Shown: positions 22,106-33,187 of the stretch, piece by piece
Layout: every line of letters begins with the position of its first letter
Numbering within the stretch: position 1 is the stretch's first letter
Origin: Emiliania huxleyi CCMP1516
Lineage: Eukaryota > Haptophyta > Isochrysidales > Noelaerhabdaceae
Reading direction: 5' to 3'
NCBI RefSeq assembly: GCF_000372725.1
Contig: NW_005196900.1
Coordinates: 311,739-375,738, forward strand
Length of the DNA: 64,000 nucleotides
Position numbers and translations under genes: made by a program
The notes under the pieces: model-generated
The model's database searches: none
Seen by the model: only the letters and a program-made list of their open reading frames with translations
What the model was told of the DNA's origin: nothing

Positions 22106-25100
22106 ATGGCCTCGTTCGGTACGACTTCTCGCGGCCTCGCCGACTCTCCCGCGAGGCCGCTCTCCTGCATGCGCCTCTCGCAGACGCGCCGCAGCCCGAA
22201 GAAGGTTGGCCGGCCGGCCGCGAGCGCCGCACGGGCGCTTCGCGAGTCGAACCAGGCCAACGGCTACAAGCCGGCGCAGACGCCCAACATCAAGCCATCG
22301 TCCCGCCGGATGGGATCATCGGCCGGATCGTCGCGGTCCGCGGCGTCGTCGCTGAAGCGCGCAGCGCCCGAATCGGACGGACCGGCCCCAAAGCGCCGCA
22401 GCGCCGGAGACCAGCCGCTCGAGGCGGTCGACGAGAGCACAGCGCTCTCCGAGCTGCATGCGTCGCGCGAGGACAATGAGCGGCTGACGTGCGAGGTGGA
22501 GCGGCTCAACACGGCGCGCTCCGCGTGGGAGGACCGCGCCGCCGAGCAAGCCGCCGAGCTCGAGCGGCTGCACGCCGAGATTGAGGCGGCGCGGCAGGAG
22601 CTGTCGGCGCAGGTCACCGCGGCCGAGGAGAGCGCCGCTGCGGCGGAGGCGGCGCGCGCCGCGGCGCAGGCCGAGGCCGAGGCGACAGCCGCGCGGGCGG
22701 CCGGGCTCGAGTCCTCCCTCGCCGCCACCGTGGCCAGCGTGACGGAGCTGACTTGCCGCACACACGCGCAAGAAGAGCTCCGCCGGCAGGCAGCACTCGC
22801 CACACGCACACACCCGCCGTCGCCCGCGGACCCCGCCGGCACTTCGTTGCCATCCTGAGCCCGTTCGCCGAACTCTCCCCTCCCACCCCCTCCCCGTGGG
22901 CCTCACGCACCCCCTCCTCGCCATCTCCGAGAGGAGGCACTCCCTCCCCCCCCCCCCCCTCCGCCACACCACCCACGCGCCACGCCTCCCCGTGCCGCCC
23001 GCCCGAGCCGAGCTCCGCGAAGGCAGAGCGGCGCGCCGCCTTCCCGCCCTGCTCTCCCTCCCCCGCCGCCTCTCCCCAGCCGCCCCTTCCCCCCTCACCC
23101 CGCCCGCAGATGCACGAGACCATCCAGGCGCTTCGCGGAAACATCCGCGTCTTTTGCCGCGTGCGCGGCGGCGGCGGCGAGGCGGAGTGTGCGGTGAGCG
23201 TGCCGGCGGGGCAGGTGGAGGACACCGTCCTCGAGATCCGGCCCGTCGATGGCGCGAAGGGCGGGCCGCAGCGCTTCCAGTTCGACCACGCGTTTGGCGC
23301 GGCGGCGTCGCAAGAAGACGTCTTCGTCGAGGCGTGTGTCTGCGGCACGCCGTCGGGGGAGGGGGGGCGCTGCGGACGGCGTCTCTTCACACCTCTGGCC
23401 GCGAGCAGGTGTCTCAGCTGACGCAGTCGGCGCTCGACGGCCACAACGTCGCCATCTTTGCCTACGGCCAGACGGGCGAGATCCGGCCGAGATGCCAGAT
23501 GCCGGCCGAGATGCCAGCCGAGATCCGGCCGAGATCCTGCCGAGATGCCGGCCGAGATCCGGCCGAGATGCCGGCCGAGATGCCAGCCGAGATGCCAGCC
23601 GAGATGCGTCCGAGATCCGTCGCCGACTTTGCTTGCGAGCAGAGCCTCGCGACCCTCCCTGCCGCGACACGTGCCGCGACACGTGCCGCGACACGTGCCG
23701 CGACACGTCCCCGACGCGCCCACGGCGTGCCCGCAGGCTCGGGCAAGACCTTCACCATGGAGGGCCCCGGCGGAGACCCGGGCGTCACGCCGCGCGCCGT
23801 CGAGCGCCTCTTCGCTCACGCGGCGGAGCTGTCGGCGCTCGGCTCCTCCTTCGAGTTTGAGGTGCCGCGAGAGGTAGAAGCAACGACGCGGCGCTGCCCG
23901 CAGCACCCCACCGACGCCGCCAGCCCGCACTCGGCGCACTGCCGCACGGCTGCAGCCGCCATTTAGTCAGGCTTCACCCTGTCGCGCCGCAGCCGCGCCT
24001 CGAGGTTTACCACGAGGAGGCTGCCCGGGATATGGGGAGATGCGGGGAGATATATGGGGAGATAGATGGGGGAGATGGGGGGAGATATGGGGAGATATGG
24101 GGGGGAGCCTCCCTCCAGGTGTCGTGCCTCGAGGTCTACAACGAGGAGGTGCGCGACCTACTCGCGCCGCCGCCAAAGGGCGCCGAGCCTCGCCGAGCCC
24201 GAGCTGCAGGGAAGAGTCCCCCCCCCCCCCCGCTGCAGCCGTGCGTTTCTCTCCTCCGCAGGCGGCGAGCCCGCCAAGCTCAAGCTGCAGGACCTCGCCG
24301 GCGTCGTGTGCGTGCAAGGCGAGACCGCCGAGCCCCGCCCCTTTGGTGACTTGCGCACCTGCTGACAACACTGGGGGCGGAGTCCGCTGAGTAGGTGCAC
24401 TCTCGGGCCGACCTCGCGTCCTGAGTGAGCCACTCGGCATCTCCCGACGGGCGGTGGTGTTCGCCGGACTAGGCCTCCTGTCGACGCGTGCCAGCCCCGA
24501 AAAATGAACCCGAGATGACCCGAGATCGTCCGAGATTTGTAGGCCTCAAGTCGACGCGCGTCGCGACGGCGGAGGAGGTGGCGCCGCTGCTCGCCGCTGC
24601 GCAGCGCGTGCGCTCGACGGCGAGCACAAAGATGAACGACCGCTCTTCGCGCTCGCACTATGTCTTCCGGATGCGCATCCGCCGCCGCGAGGGCGAGGGC
24701 GGCGGTCGCCGCACGAGTCGCCGAGTTGAGCCGCGTCTCTTCCCACGGGGCATGTCTGACCACAGGCGAGGGCGGCGAGTGCCGAGAGTCGGAGCTCTAC
24801 CTGGTTGACCTCGCCGGCACGGAGCGCGTCGAGGCGTCGCCTCCTCGAGGGCCCCCCCGAGCTCACCCCGAGAAGTGTCCGAGATGCAGGCTCGGAGCGC
24901 GTCAAGGAGTCGGGCGTGAGCGGCGAGCAGATGGTCGAGGCGAGAGCGATCAACAAGTCGCTCTCCTCGCTCGGCGACGTGGCGAGACTCAGCCGAGATC
25001 CGATCCCCACCCGAGATGTCGCCGAGATGTAGACGAGGGGTGGCGCGGCGCAGAGCTCGGGGCTCGGGGCGGGCTCCGGGCTTTGCGAGGTGCGAGGTGC

Positions 25101-25440
25101 CGTTCCGCCCCTGCGCGCTGCGACCACGGCTGCGACCACCGCTGCCGCGCAGGTGGCGGCGCTCGCCTCTGGCGCCAAGCACGTGCCGTTCCGCAACTCG
25201 AAGCTCACGCACCTGATGCAGAACGCGCTCTCGGGCTCGCTCAAGACACTGCCGCGCCGTCACTCTTCGCCGGTGGATCAGCCGAGGGTCCCCCGACGGG
25301 TAGGCTCGTCCAAGACGCTCATGTTCGTCAACATCTCGCCGCTGGCAAAGCACTACAACGAGTCGGTCTCCTCGCTCCGCTTCGCCCAAAAGGTGAACGG
25401 CTGCCTCTCGAGCAACAAGCGCGGGCTGCCGGGCAAGTGA
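22106..25440 (+). CDS. kinesin-14 family motor (C-terminal motor)
   Basis: Minus-end-directed microtubule motor, typically acting in spindle assembly. Eleven exons: 22106-22789, 23110-23331, 23409-23475, 23737-23861, 24119-24179, 24262-24318, 24543-24692, 24766-24816, 24890-24981, 25153-25234, 25304-25440; 575 aa with every phase consistent. Residues 1-125 are basic/Ser-rich, 125-230 form a coiled coil, and the neck [12 protein letters not shown] starts the motor near residue 236. ATP-site motifs are intact: P-loop [15 protein letters not shown] (about 319), switch I NDRSSRSH (about 438), switch II DLAGSERV (about 469), and [20 protein letters not shown]. Nine of ten introns begin GC; only 23862-24118 begins GT. 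Five of the introns are flanked by copies of exon sequence. The N-terminal position of the stalk relative to the motor is what assigns it to kinesin-14. Confidence 0.92.
23476..23736 (+). repeat. CCGAGATGCC minisatellite filling a kinesin intron
   Basis: Between the two halves of the P-loop exon lies a run of ten- to twelve-base units of the type GCCGAGATGCC / CGGCCGAGATC, followed by four CGTGCCGCGACA units. The intron is GC-AG. Confidence 0.85.
24473..24542 (+). other. 70-nt GC...AG unit nested at the end of a kinesin intron
   Basis: Within the 224-nt intron 24319-24542, the last 70 bases begin GCCTCCTGTCGACGCGTG after an AG, while the next exon begins GCCTCAAGTCGACGCGCG. The unit therefore has the form of an additional insertion directly behind an older intron that ended at 24472. 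Confidence 0.65.
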
Positions 25441-28058
25441 GAGGAGGGAAGGGAGGGGGGGGGGGGGGGGATCCATCCCGCCCGCGAGAGTAAAACCTCG
25501 CGGCGGATCGGGCGCAACCATGCGCATGCCGGCCACGCGCGAGGCACAGGCAGCGGCCAGTGCGCCTCTCGCCGCGCCATGGCAGTTAGTACAGCCTCCC
25601 ACTCTACGCACGACGTGAGCCATCGTCCGGCCGTCGTCGGCATTTTGCGCGTACCGGCGGTACCGCGGCGAGGGGGCGATCGTCCCAACGACATGACAGT
25701 TCTTGCTGCTGCATGAGCATGTGCTCTGTGACTGCTGCGCGTGTCTCGTCTCTCGAGTTATGGGGGAATACACAAATGAAACGGTCAAACTTTAGGGATA
25801 CATGGGCTAGTTGTAGTTCCATTTCACTGTAGCCTGCTGTAGGGGCACAGCTCGCGTTACAAAACCTTAAAAAAATCTTGACGGCGGGCACGACGCACGT
25901 CGCCCCATTGCGCGCGTAGCTATGACAGGGACCGCGGCCGCGGATCCGGCGGCGGACGGGGCTGGCGCGCAAGCGCCGGCCACCGTCGGAGCGGGCCGCC
26001 GGGGATGCGCCGCGGACGGCGGCCTGGAATAGGATGTGCGGTGCGGGGTGTGAGGGGGCAACGTCTTTGTGTGTGTGCGCGCGCGCCGCTGCCGCTCGTC
26101 GTGGGCTCGTGATCTGAACTGAAGAGGGGGGGTGCGGCCTTGAGAGCTTACGGGTGGTCTCACCGCGCCAGAGGCTCTGCCTCTCCTCTTGGGGATTGAA
26201 CTGAGGGATGGGGCGGGGATCCTCCCTCTTCCCGCATCGATGCCGGGGCTCAACCAATCCGGAGAGGTCATTACCATTCCTCCATACATCCTCCCGGCTT
26301 CATCGCACATCGGCGGGCGTCTGGGAGTGTGTCGTCAACTGACCGGTGGTCTTTCAGTGTGGTGGGGTGGGTTTCGTGACCGTTCATCGTCGATGCCGCC
26401 TTACTTACCTGTTCCCCGCTGGCGCGACCCCGCGCCGGCCAGCGGAGCCATTGCCCGCTTAGTCACCACCCCCGCCGGCGCGACGCGATCCGATCGGCGG
26501 CGCCACCGACGGGGCCGCCGGCACGGAGTAGATTCCGTCGTTGCCGGTCGGGGTGTTGGTCCGGACATGGGCGACGCGACCACTGCACTGCACTGCTCCA
26601 ACGTGGCCAGAGACCCGGTGCGGTGCAGGTGTTCGCGCCGCCCCGCCCTGCGTCGCCCGCCGCCGCGCCGCGCCGCTGCATGGATTGATTGATAGATTGC
26701 ATGGTAGGTAGGTAGGTAGTAAGGTGAAGAACAGCCAGGCTCGGACTGGACACCAACGCGGTATGGGTGGACGCTAGACAGATGATGACGACACGCACGA
26801 GCGACACACAGACACAAACAAGCTCACAAGACACACAGCCAACTGGCTGCCACACACCCTGAGTCGGCGTACACATAACTCAGGGCCACATCCTCCCTGT
26901 CGCCCCCCCCAGCACTCCACGGTGCCAAGGGCACAAACAAGGGCACAACTCAAACAACAGACGACAGGAAGTGATATGTGAGGCTAGAGCAGCTTGCTCC
27001 ACCTCTAGCAATCTCGCCGGCCGCAAGGCACGGACGAGACCGTATGTGGGGTCTAGTGAGGTGTCTATGGACGCGCTCCTCATGGGCTAGCTGCCTGCGG
27101 CTAGCCCTAATCTCGCACTCACGGACAGCGACAATCAAATGGGTGAGTGTTTGCGAGCAGAGGCGCGTGGGCTAAATCTAGGCCGCACGTCGTGGCACTA
27201 TGACGAAGTAGACGTGCGGCCGCAGCGCGCCCGCCGCAGGCTCGGCGGTGCGCGCGTGTTAGCGACAAAGTTGCGGGTGGAGCCATGCCCGACTTTTCGA
27301 AGGTGAGGCCTCTGCGACGAGTGCCAGCCGCGCTGCGGAGCCACGCCCTTCGAGCCGCGTCCCGTCGTCACTGTCCCCGAGTGGTCCCGCCTCGGCGGCA
27401 CACACTCTCGACCAGGACAGTCCCGCCAACGGAAACGTGTCGCGCGCCGGCGACGATCGTGCGGCGTGGTAGTTGTGAAGCGGAGATGGCACGACCACCG
27501 CCCTGCTTCGCAGACCGGGCAAGGAGGGGCCTGCTCCCGTTCCGCGAGGAACAGGAGGTCTCCCCCCCTCCCCCGGCCTGAGCAGCGACTCGTGGAAGGC
27601 AGCCCCTTGAGTCGAGGGCGGCGCGACCATTGCCCTGCTCGCAACGGCCAGAGTACCGAGGTCAGTGCAGATGGTCGCGCCGCCCCGCTCCGCCCCGCCC
27701 GCCGCCGCGCCGCGCCGCCGCCCGATGATTATTAAGTAATAATGAATTAACAAATAATTAATTACCCCACCCGCCGCCGCGCCGCCCCGCCCTCTGCGCC
27801 GCCCGCTGCCTCGCCGCGCCGCCGCCTCCTGCCCGCCGCCGCGCCGCTCCGCCGCCCGAGGATTAATATTTAATAATTATTACCCGATTAATAACGTGTG
27901 TGTGTTTGCATGGTGGGGGGAGACCAAAAAAAGAAAACTCTCGCCACGCTGTCAGGACAAGGCACGCTTGAGCTCCGGGGCTGTTCTTTGACAAGGCACG
28001 CCTTGGAGCGCGGGGCAGCACCGCCCCGGCGGTTCTCGCTGACCCCGCTGCTTCGGAA
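25441..28058. repeat. intergenic region with dispersed and GC/AT-alternating repeats
   Basis: No gene supported. Two related segments of about 90 bp (26590-26690 and 27640-27730) share GCGCCGCCCCGC and CGCCCGCCGCCGCGCCGCG. Short AT-only islands (27723-27760 and 27860-27895: ATTATTAAGTAATAATG, TTAATATTTAATAATTATTA) interrupt very GC-rich DNA. 26831-26960 is an inverted copy of the repeat at 20240-20372. Confidence 0.6.
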
Positions 28059-28193
28059 ATGCCCGGCGCGCCCACCCGATTCGCAGCGCATCAAATCCCA
28101 CTGCACACGCCCGCCTTGCTGTGTGCCTTGGCGCTTGGCGTGGGTGGTCACGCCCTCGCAAGCAGTGTTCCCGCTGGCTCGGTCGCGGGTGAC

Positions 28194-30065
28194 ATGGAGG
28201 TCGGGCTCGTCTTCGAGGCGTGTCTGCTAGGCAACGCGGCGGTGGTGTCAGAGTGGCTCGACCGCGGTGGGGAGGCGAGTCCGACGTACGACGACGGCCC
28301 TTGGGTGACCACCCGCCGCCCTCAGTTACAACACCGCCGCGCCTGGTCTGGTGTGCGCGGGATGACGCTGCTGGCGGCAGCCGCTGGGGAGGGCCATGCG
28401 CATGTGGTCGAGTTGCTGCTGCAGCGTGGCGCGGAGGTGGGCGCGCAGACCAGTGAAGGCCACACCGCGCTGCTATACGCGACTGACAATGGCCACGAGC
28501 AGACTGCCGCTGTACTGATTCGGCACGGCGCAGAGATCAACCAGCAAGATAGCGAGGGCAACACAGCGCTCACGTACGCTTGCAATAGCGCCCAGCCTTG
28601 GGCGCTTCGGATGGTCGACTATCTGTTGAGCAAGGGCGCCGACGTCAACCATCTGAACTTAAACGGCGAGGCCGCGCTGATGCTTGCCGCCGCCGTCGGA
28701 GAAGAGCGGGTGGTTGAGTTGCTGATCCACCACGGCGCGGTGGTCGATATGCAAGACGCCAAGGGAAACAGTGCGTTGATGGACGCCTCCAGCGCTGGTA
28801 GGGTGCCGGTGGTCCACGCACTGCTGCGGGCGGGGGCACAGGTCGAGCTGCAGAACGGGGAAGGGCTCACTGCGGTACGCTTCGCTGAGGATCTGGGTTG
28901 CGCGGCGTGCGCTCAGGCGCTCAAAGATGCCACCAAGCACGACGCGCTGCCGCTGGTCCCGGACGCGGATGGTGCCGCCGACGGTTGGTGGGGCTATGGA
29001 CCTCCGATGCTTGTGCAATGGTGTCTGGGGTTCCTCAGCTTCTGCGTCGGGCTTCTGATTTTGAATGCAACTTATGATTACGCTGACTTGAGGGAGCTGC
29101 GAGTGGCTATGGGGATGGGGGCAAGGAGAGCGGATGCAAAGCATTCGGAGAGAACGGCGGACGCAAAGCATTCGAGGAGAGCAGCCAAGGCTGAGGCGAG
29201 GAGGGCCGCAAAGGCGGCAGCCAGGAAAGCAGCGGAGGCGGCTCAGAGGCAGGTAGCCGATATGGCTAAAAGAGAAGCGGCTGCGAAGGCGGCGGCGGCG
29301 GCGGCGGCGGCGGCGGCAGCGGCGACGGCGGCGGCGGAGGCGGAGGCGGAGGCGGCGGCGGAGGCGGAGGCGGCGGCGGAGCGCGACACGCAGGCTGCCG
29401 AGGAGGACGCGGTGGACGTGCAGACGGTGGCTGCGACTGCAGAGGAGCTCGGCCTGGCGGCGGAGGGCGTGGGGGACTTGCTCCGCCGCGCGAACCTGCT
29501 GGAGATCGAGCCACAGGGGAGCTTGCGGGAGCAGGCCGAGGTCGCCCTCGCGGCACTCATCGGGGTGCCGCTGCCGCCGCCCACTCCGTCTGAGGCCGCC
29601 CTCTCCGAGTACAGTGCAGCGGAGGCTGCGTCCAGCGATACAGGCGGCGCTGGCACGGGGGTCGGCTTGAGGGACGCCGAGCCCGCCAGCGAGACGCGCG
29701 CAACTCCTGCCAGCATCGAGCCTGCAATCTCCCCTTCGCGTGGGCGGGGCGGCCGGGGCCGCGGTGATCGCAGTGTTGGCGTCTATTCAGCTTCGCCCTC
29801 GTCTGCGGAGGCTACACCGAGTGACCCGCCGGCGGCCATCGTCGTCTCCCTGGCGGCCGCCACGTTCGATACGGGCCGCCCGGCCGTGCCCGAGTCGACC
29901 CTCGGCGGCGAGACCACGTGCATCATCTGCTTTACGCGCCCGAAGTCGCACGTCGCGATTCCATGCGGGCACTTGTGCGCTTGCAGCTCCTGCTCCGCAA
30001 GAATGGAGCAGTGCCCCATCTGCCGCGAGCGGGTGCTAACGTGGACGCTACTCCGAGTCGCCTGA
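28194..30065 (+). CDS. ankyrin-repeat, membrane-anchored RING-HC protein (likely E3 ligase)
   Basis: Single exon. Ankyrin repeats cover roughly residues 1-250 from the MEVGLVFEACLLGNAAVV start (e.g. GHTALLYATDNGHEQTAAVL). One transmembrane helix follows (LVQWCLGFLSFCVGLLIL), then a long Ala/Glu/Lys coiled coil encoded by GCG/GAG-rich repeats, a disordered Ser/Pro-rich region, and a C-terminal RING finger: CIICFTRPKSHVAIPCGHLC followed by CSSCSARMEQCPICR. All eight zinc ligands are present. The frame is open upstream to a Met at 28059, which would add a hydrophobic leader (ALLCALALGVGGHALASS) and make the protein secretory; I prefer 28194 because ankyrin relatives here begin similarly. Function is inferred as membrane-localised ubiquitination. 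Confidence 0.82.
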   Translation: MEVGLVFEACLLGNAAVVSEWLDRGGEASPTYDDGPWVTTRRPQLQHRRAWSGVRGMTLLAAAAGEGHAHVVELLLQRGAEVGAQTSEGHTALLYATDNGHEQTAAVLIRHGAEINQQDSEGNTALTYACNSAQPWALRMVDYLLSKGADVNHLNLNGEAALMLAAAVGEERVVELLIHHGAVVDMQDAKGNSALMDASSAGRVPVVHALLRAGAQVELQNGEGLTAVRFAEDLGCAACAQALKDATKHDALPLVPDADGAADGWWGYGPPMLVQWCLGFLSFCVGLLILNATYDYADLRELRVAMGMGARRADAKHSERTADAKHSRRAAKAEARRAAKAAARKAAEAAQRQVADMAKREAAAKAAAAAAAAAAAATAAAEAEAEAAAEAEAAAERDTQAAEEDAVDVQTVAATAEELGLAAEGVGDLLRRANLLEIEPQGSLREQAEVALAALIGVPLPPPTPSEAALSEYSAAEAASSDTGGAGTGVGLRDAEPASETRATPASIEPAISPSRGRGGRGRGDRSVGVYSASPSSAEATPSDPPAAIVVSLAAATFDTGRPAVPESTLGGETTCIICFTRPKSHVAIPCGHLCACSSCSARMEQCPICRERVLTWTLLRVA

Positions 30066-31126
30066 GGTGCGCCCCGTCACGCGCCCGGTAGACGTGTACA
30101 CTGCTCGCTCGCCGTTTGGCACTACAGCATTCGGGGATGGTGTGGCCTCTTTCCCTCGCAGGAGTCGCTTAGGCGGTGTACCTGATGTAGCATGTAGTCC
30201 CGTGCCCAGTGTTGTGCGAGGCGTGTGAACCGCGCATCGTTCGCCGTCTCACCTCTCTGGCTCTGGCCTCTGCGCTCTGGCTTCCCCCATCCCCCTGTCC
30301 ACAGAGTCCAACACGCAACAGGGTATGAATTACATATACGATATACATTGCTAGATGTCTCTCGCTCTTCTCTCTCTAACTCACTCATTCTCACACTCAC
30401 TCACTCACACCCTCTCACGACTCACGCGCCGCCGCCCGCGTATTGACTATTGTTTGGTTTTGTAAGTGAAGTGAATTCGTTGGGGTATTATTAGTAATAA
30501 TTATTATATTTATTCTCCCCCTATTAGCCACCAGTGGGGCTTTTATCTACCCCTTCCGCCGTTTTAGGGCCTTCCCACCCGCTATGTACACACGTGGCCG
30601 TATGTTCTTAAAGTGAACGCGCCGCGCCGCCCGGCGGGTACGCTCTCGCGCAGCTCTCGCGCGGTCATAGAGCCCAGCTTAGAAAGCTCTATTACACGCG
30701 ACCCTCTATACCGGCCAACCGGCGGCAACAGGCCCGGGGCCCGCGCGTACGTGCACGTACTCTATCGGCACACGCGCCCTTTCCCATCAATGTTCGTTAA
30801 ACACACGTCTGTACAGACACAGCCCTGTGGGCGGGGCCTCCGATCGAACGAACCGAACACCCCTCCCCTCCTTGCGCCCTGGCGGCCGGCGGCCCCGCCT
30901 CCCGGTGAAAGAACTAAAAGGGTGCGTATGGAGCATGGGCGGGCAGAGGCCATCATCCGACTCCACCCCTCCGGCGCCCGCTCCACCCTACCCACCCCAC
31001 CGCGCCCCGCGTGCCTGCAGCTGGGCCCATGGCTGCTGTCCTGATTGGGAGCGGCCGCTTGCAGCACGGGAATGGCTGAGGACATGAAGCACAGCCCGCG
31101 ACAGTCCAACGGGTTGGTGCATGACG
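30066..31126. repeat. intergenic region with a dispersed repeat and an AT-rich island
   Basis: 30150-30223 repeats the CTCGCAGGAGTCGCTTAGGC ... GTCCCGTGCCCAGTGTTG element of 16212. 30480-30520 is an AT-only stretch (TATTATTAGTAATAATTATT). The rest shows no coding signal. Confidence 0.6.
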
Positions 31127-33187
31127 CTACTCTGACTCTTCCTCTCCCTGCGAGTAAGCTGAAATGATCTCGGCGTAGTATTCTTTGGTGGCGGATGCAA
31201 CCTCTTCGATTTTCTCCTCGTACTTCTCATAGACCGTCTGTGCGCTAATGATGGCTAGCACCTCGAAGACAGTGATAGCCAGAACAACGAGGACGGCGAG
31301 CCCCTTGCCAATAACTGCTTTGGCCCTTGCCCATTTACTCATCCCGTTTTGTTTTGCGACCGCGGCCAGCTGGGCTTTCCTCTGAGGGTTGCTGTCTAGG
31401 AACTTAGCGATTTTTTGCTTGGTAGCCGTGTTCTGTCCATGGAGTTGCTCGTTGAAAAGTTCTCGCTGCTGGGAAGTCCACTGGCTCGGCTTCGTGTTCA
31501 GCATCTGACTGGCATCTGTCTGCATTTTCAACCCCCGCCTCGACTGGTAAGAGTCTGTAGGGACACCATCTTTGTAGCTGACCATCTGGCGACCTCGTGC
31601 GGACACGTCTTTGACGACTTCTCTCACGAGCCTTTCGTCAATAGAGGCCAATTGTCTGGCACTCGGAAACCCAATCTTCGAGTTGATTATACCTGTCGCC
31701 CGCCCAATGCCAACAAATCGGCTGCCGCCCTTCCACCAATTCCAGACCACCGTGTATCCGCTCTTGAAGAAAACGGGAATCACCCAAAACCCCAGCAACC
31801 CTTGAGCGAATTGGACATACCTCTCTAGCTGCCCATTAAAGAACTCGGTGTTCAAGTCGGTCAGCGCATCAACCTTCACAGCCTCAAGCTCCCCAACGGT
31901 GGCATTGGCCAACTTAATCATGTAATGCTGGCGCAGAGCGCGGTCTTGATCGAGCGCGGCCAAAGGCGCGCTCATGAGCGTAATGTAGGTCTTCATGGCC
32001 TTCACTGTGAGGTGATCGTATGGGTTGGTGCACGGATGCGGGCAGTAAAAGTGTTGTTCCTCCACGTCATACATGTATGGCTGCAAGCTCGCGTCCGTCA
32101 TGGCCGCCTGGGTTCCAACTGGGATTGCACCGAACAGAGCCCACATGCTTTCAACGGTCGTGGCAAGCTGCAGGCGAGGGAAGAAAGCGCCCATCCTGGC
32201 GCCAGCCTCTGACCACTCCTTGATGGTGCTCATCTCCGGCCTGTTGACCACCTTCTGTTGGAAGCCGGTGAGGTACTCGACGACGCCCTCTTGCAACTCC
32301 TTCTGCTTTAGGTTGAGCGCTGTAGCGCCAGCCATAGTGCCGACAGAGCTCGCGGTGAGAAAGAGACCAACTCCGGGGGACCCCCTGAAGAAAGCCGACG
32401 CAAGGCCAAACCCGCCCGAAGCAATATTCAGACTCGACGCAGTCATAGTATTGCGCCTCAGATCCGCGTTCCTCTCGTCCGCCTCGTCTTGAATGGCCTG
32501 GACCGCGCCGTTGCTGACCTGCTCAGTCAGCTGTGCGATGGAACTCTGCGTCTTGAAGTGCGTCAGCACGCTGCTGAGGAAGTCGTCCATGTCGCCCGGT
32601 GTCACATCCGGTGGGCACCGAAGATACTGGTAGCATCTAAAAAGTTGACTCAAGCCCATCCGGGTCGATTCGACGGAGTCGTAATTGTCATCAAATTGCG
32701 GGTCCGGGATTGGAAATGGAAGCGGCGTCGGCTTTACGGTCGCGGCAAAGGCCGGCGCGAGGAGGAGGGCATCCGCAGATGAGAGCCGGCGTCCGTTCCC
32801 AGCATGCCCGACGCACCCAGCAATTCCATCTTGCGCCTCATCGGGGAGGCTCTGGAAGTGCGCTCGCGCCTCGCCCATCGTGTAGTTGCCGTCGCCGTCT
32901 GCGTCATTTGCGCGCCACGTCAGCAAAAGGTGGGCCTCGTATCCCGTGTAGTTGTTGCAGGGCAGCGACCTCCCGTATGCAAGCGCCTCGCCGAAGGAAA
33001 CACGGCTGTCCCCATTGCGATCGATGTCCGGCTCAAACTGAGCGTCTGCACCAAGCAGTGGGGCAGACCTGAGGGTTGGCGGATCTGGGACCGGAGGCTC
33101 TCGTGCATCTGTCCGCGCAGGTGTGCTCGAAAAGGCGCTGACGTGCGCGACGAGGAGGGCGAGGGCGAACACGAGCAGGCGCCACAT
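31127..33187 (-). CDS. secreted/membrane EF-hand protein, single exon, 686 aa
   Basis: Start chosen at 33187, where a clean signal peptide begins (MWRLLVFALALLVAHVSAFS) just after a TATATTAT sequence on the sense strand. Two EF-hand loops follow near residues 60-110: DIDRNGDSRVSFGEAL and DADGDGNYTMGEA, so calcium binding is likely. A glycine/alanine-rich hydrophobic pair (residues about 260-310, SGGFGLASAFFRGSPGVGLF) and a C-terminal helix (GLAVLVVLAITVFEVLAIIS) suggest membrane contact. The central part (YMYDVEEQHFYCPHPCTNPY) is not recognised. The gene has no introns and a visibly lower GC content than its neighbours, unlike most genes here; horizontal acquisition is possible but not shown. 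Confidence 0.75.
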   Translation of the reverse strand: MWRLLVFALALLVAHVSAFSSTPARTDAREPPVPDPPTLRSAPLLGADAQFEPDIDRNGDSRVSFGEALAYGRSLPCNNYTGYEAHLLLTWRANDADGDGNYTMGEARAHFQSLPDEAQDGIAGCVGHAGNGRRLSSADALLLAPAFAATVKPTPLPFPIPDPQFDDNYDSVESTRMGLSQLFRCYQYLRCPPDVTPGDMDDFLSSVLTHFKTQSSIAQLTEQVSNGAVQAIQDEADERNADLRRNTMTASSLNIASGGFGLASAFFRGSPGVGLFLTASSVGTMAGATALNLKQKELQEGVVEYLTGFQQKVVNRPEMSTIKEWSEAGARMGAFFPRLQLATTVESMWALFGAIPVGTQAAMTDASLQPYMYDVEEQHFYCPHPCTNPYDHLTVKAMKTYITLMSAPLAALDQDRALRQHYMIKLANATVGELEAVKVDALTDLNTEFFNGQLERYVQFAQGLLGFWVIPVFFKSGYTVVWNWWKGGSRFVGIGRATGIINSKIGFPSARQLASIDERLVREVVKDVSARGRQMVSYKDGVPTDSYQSRRGLKMQTDASQMLNTKPSQWTSQQRELFNEQLHGQNTATKQKIAKFLDSNPQRKAQLAAVAKQNGMSKWARAKAVIGKGLAVLVVLAITVFEVLAIISAQTVYEKYEEKIEEVASATKEYYAEIISAYSQGEEESE

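Noticed and set aside
26189-26692. 167-codon plus-strand frame
   Set aside because: No domain, no upstream motif, and it runs into a dispersed repeat; composition explains it.
28059-28193. Start of the ankyrin-RING gene at 28059
   Set aside because: Possible, but the added residues resemble no part of the family and related ankyrin genes start near the first repeat; kept as an alternative only.
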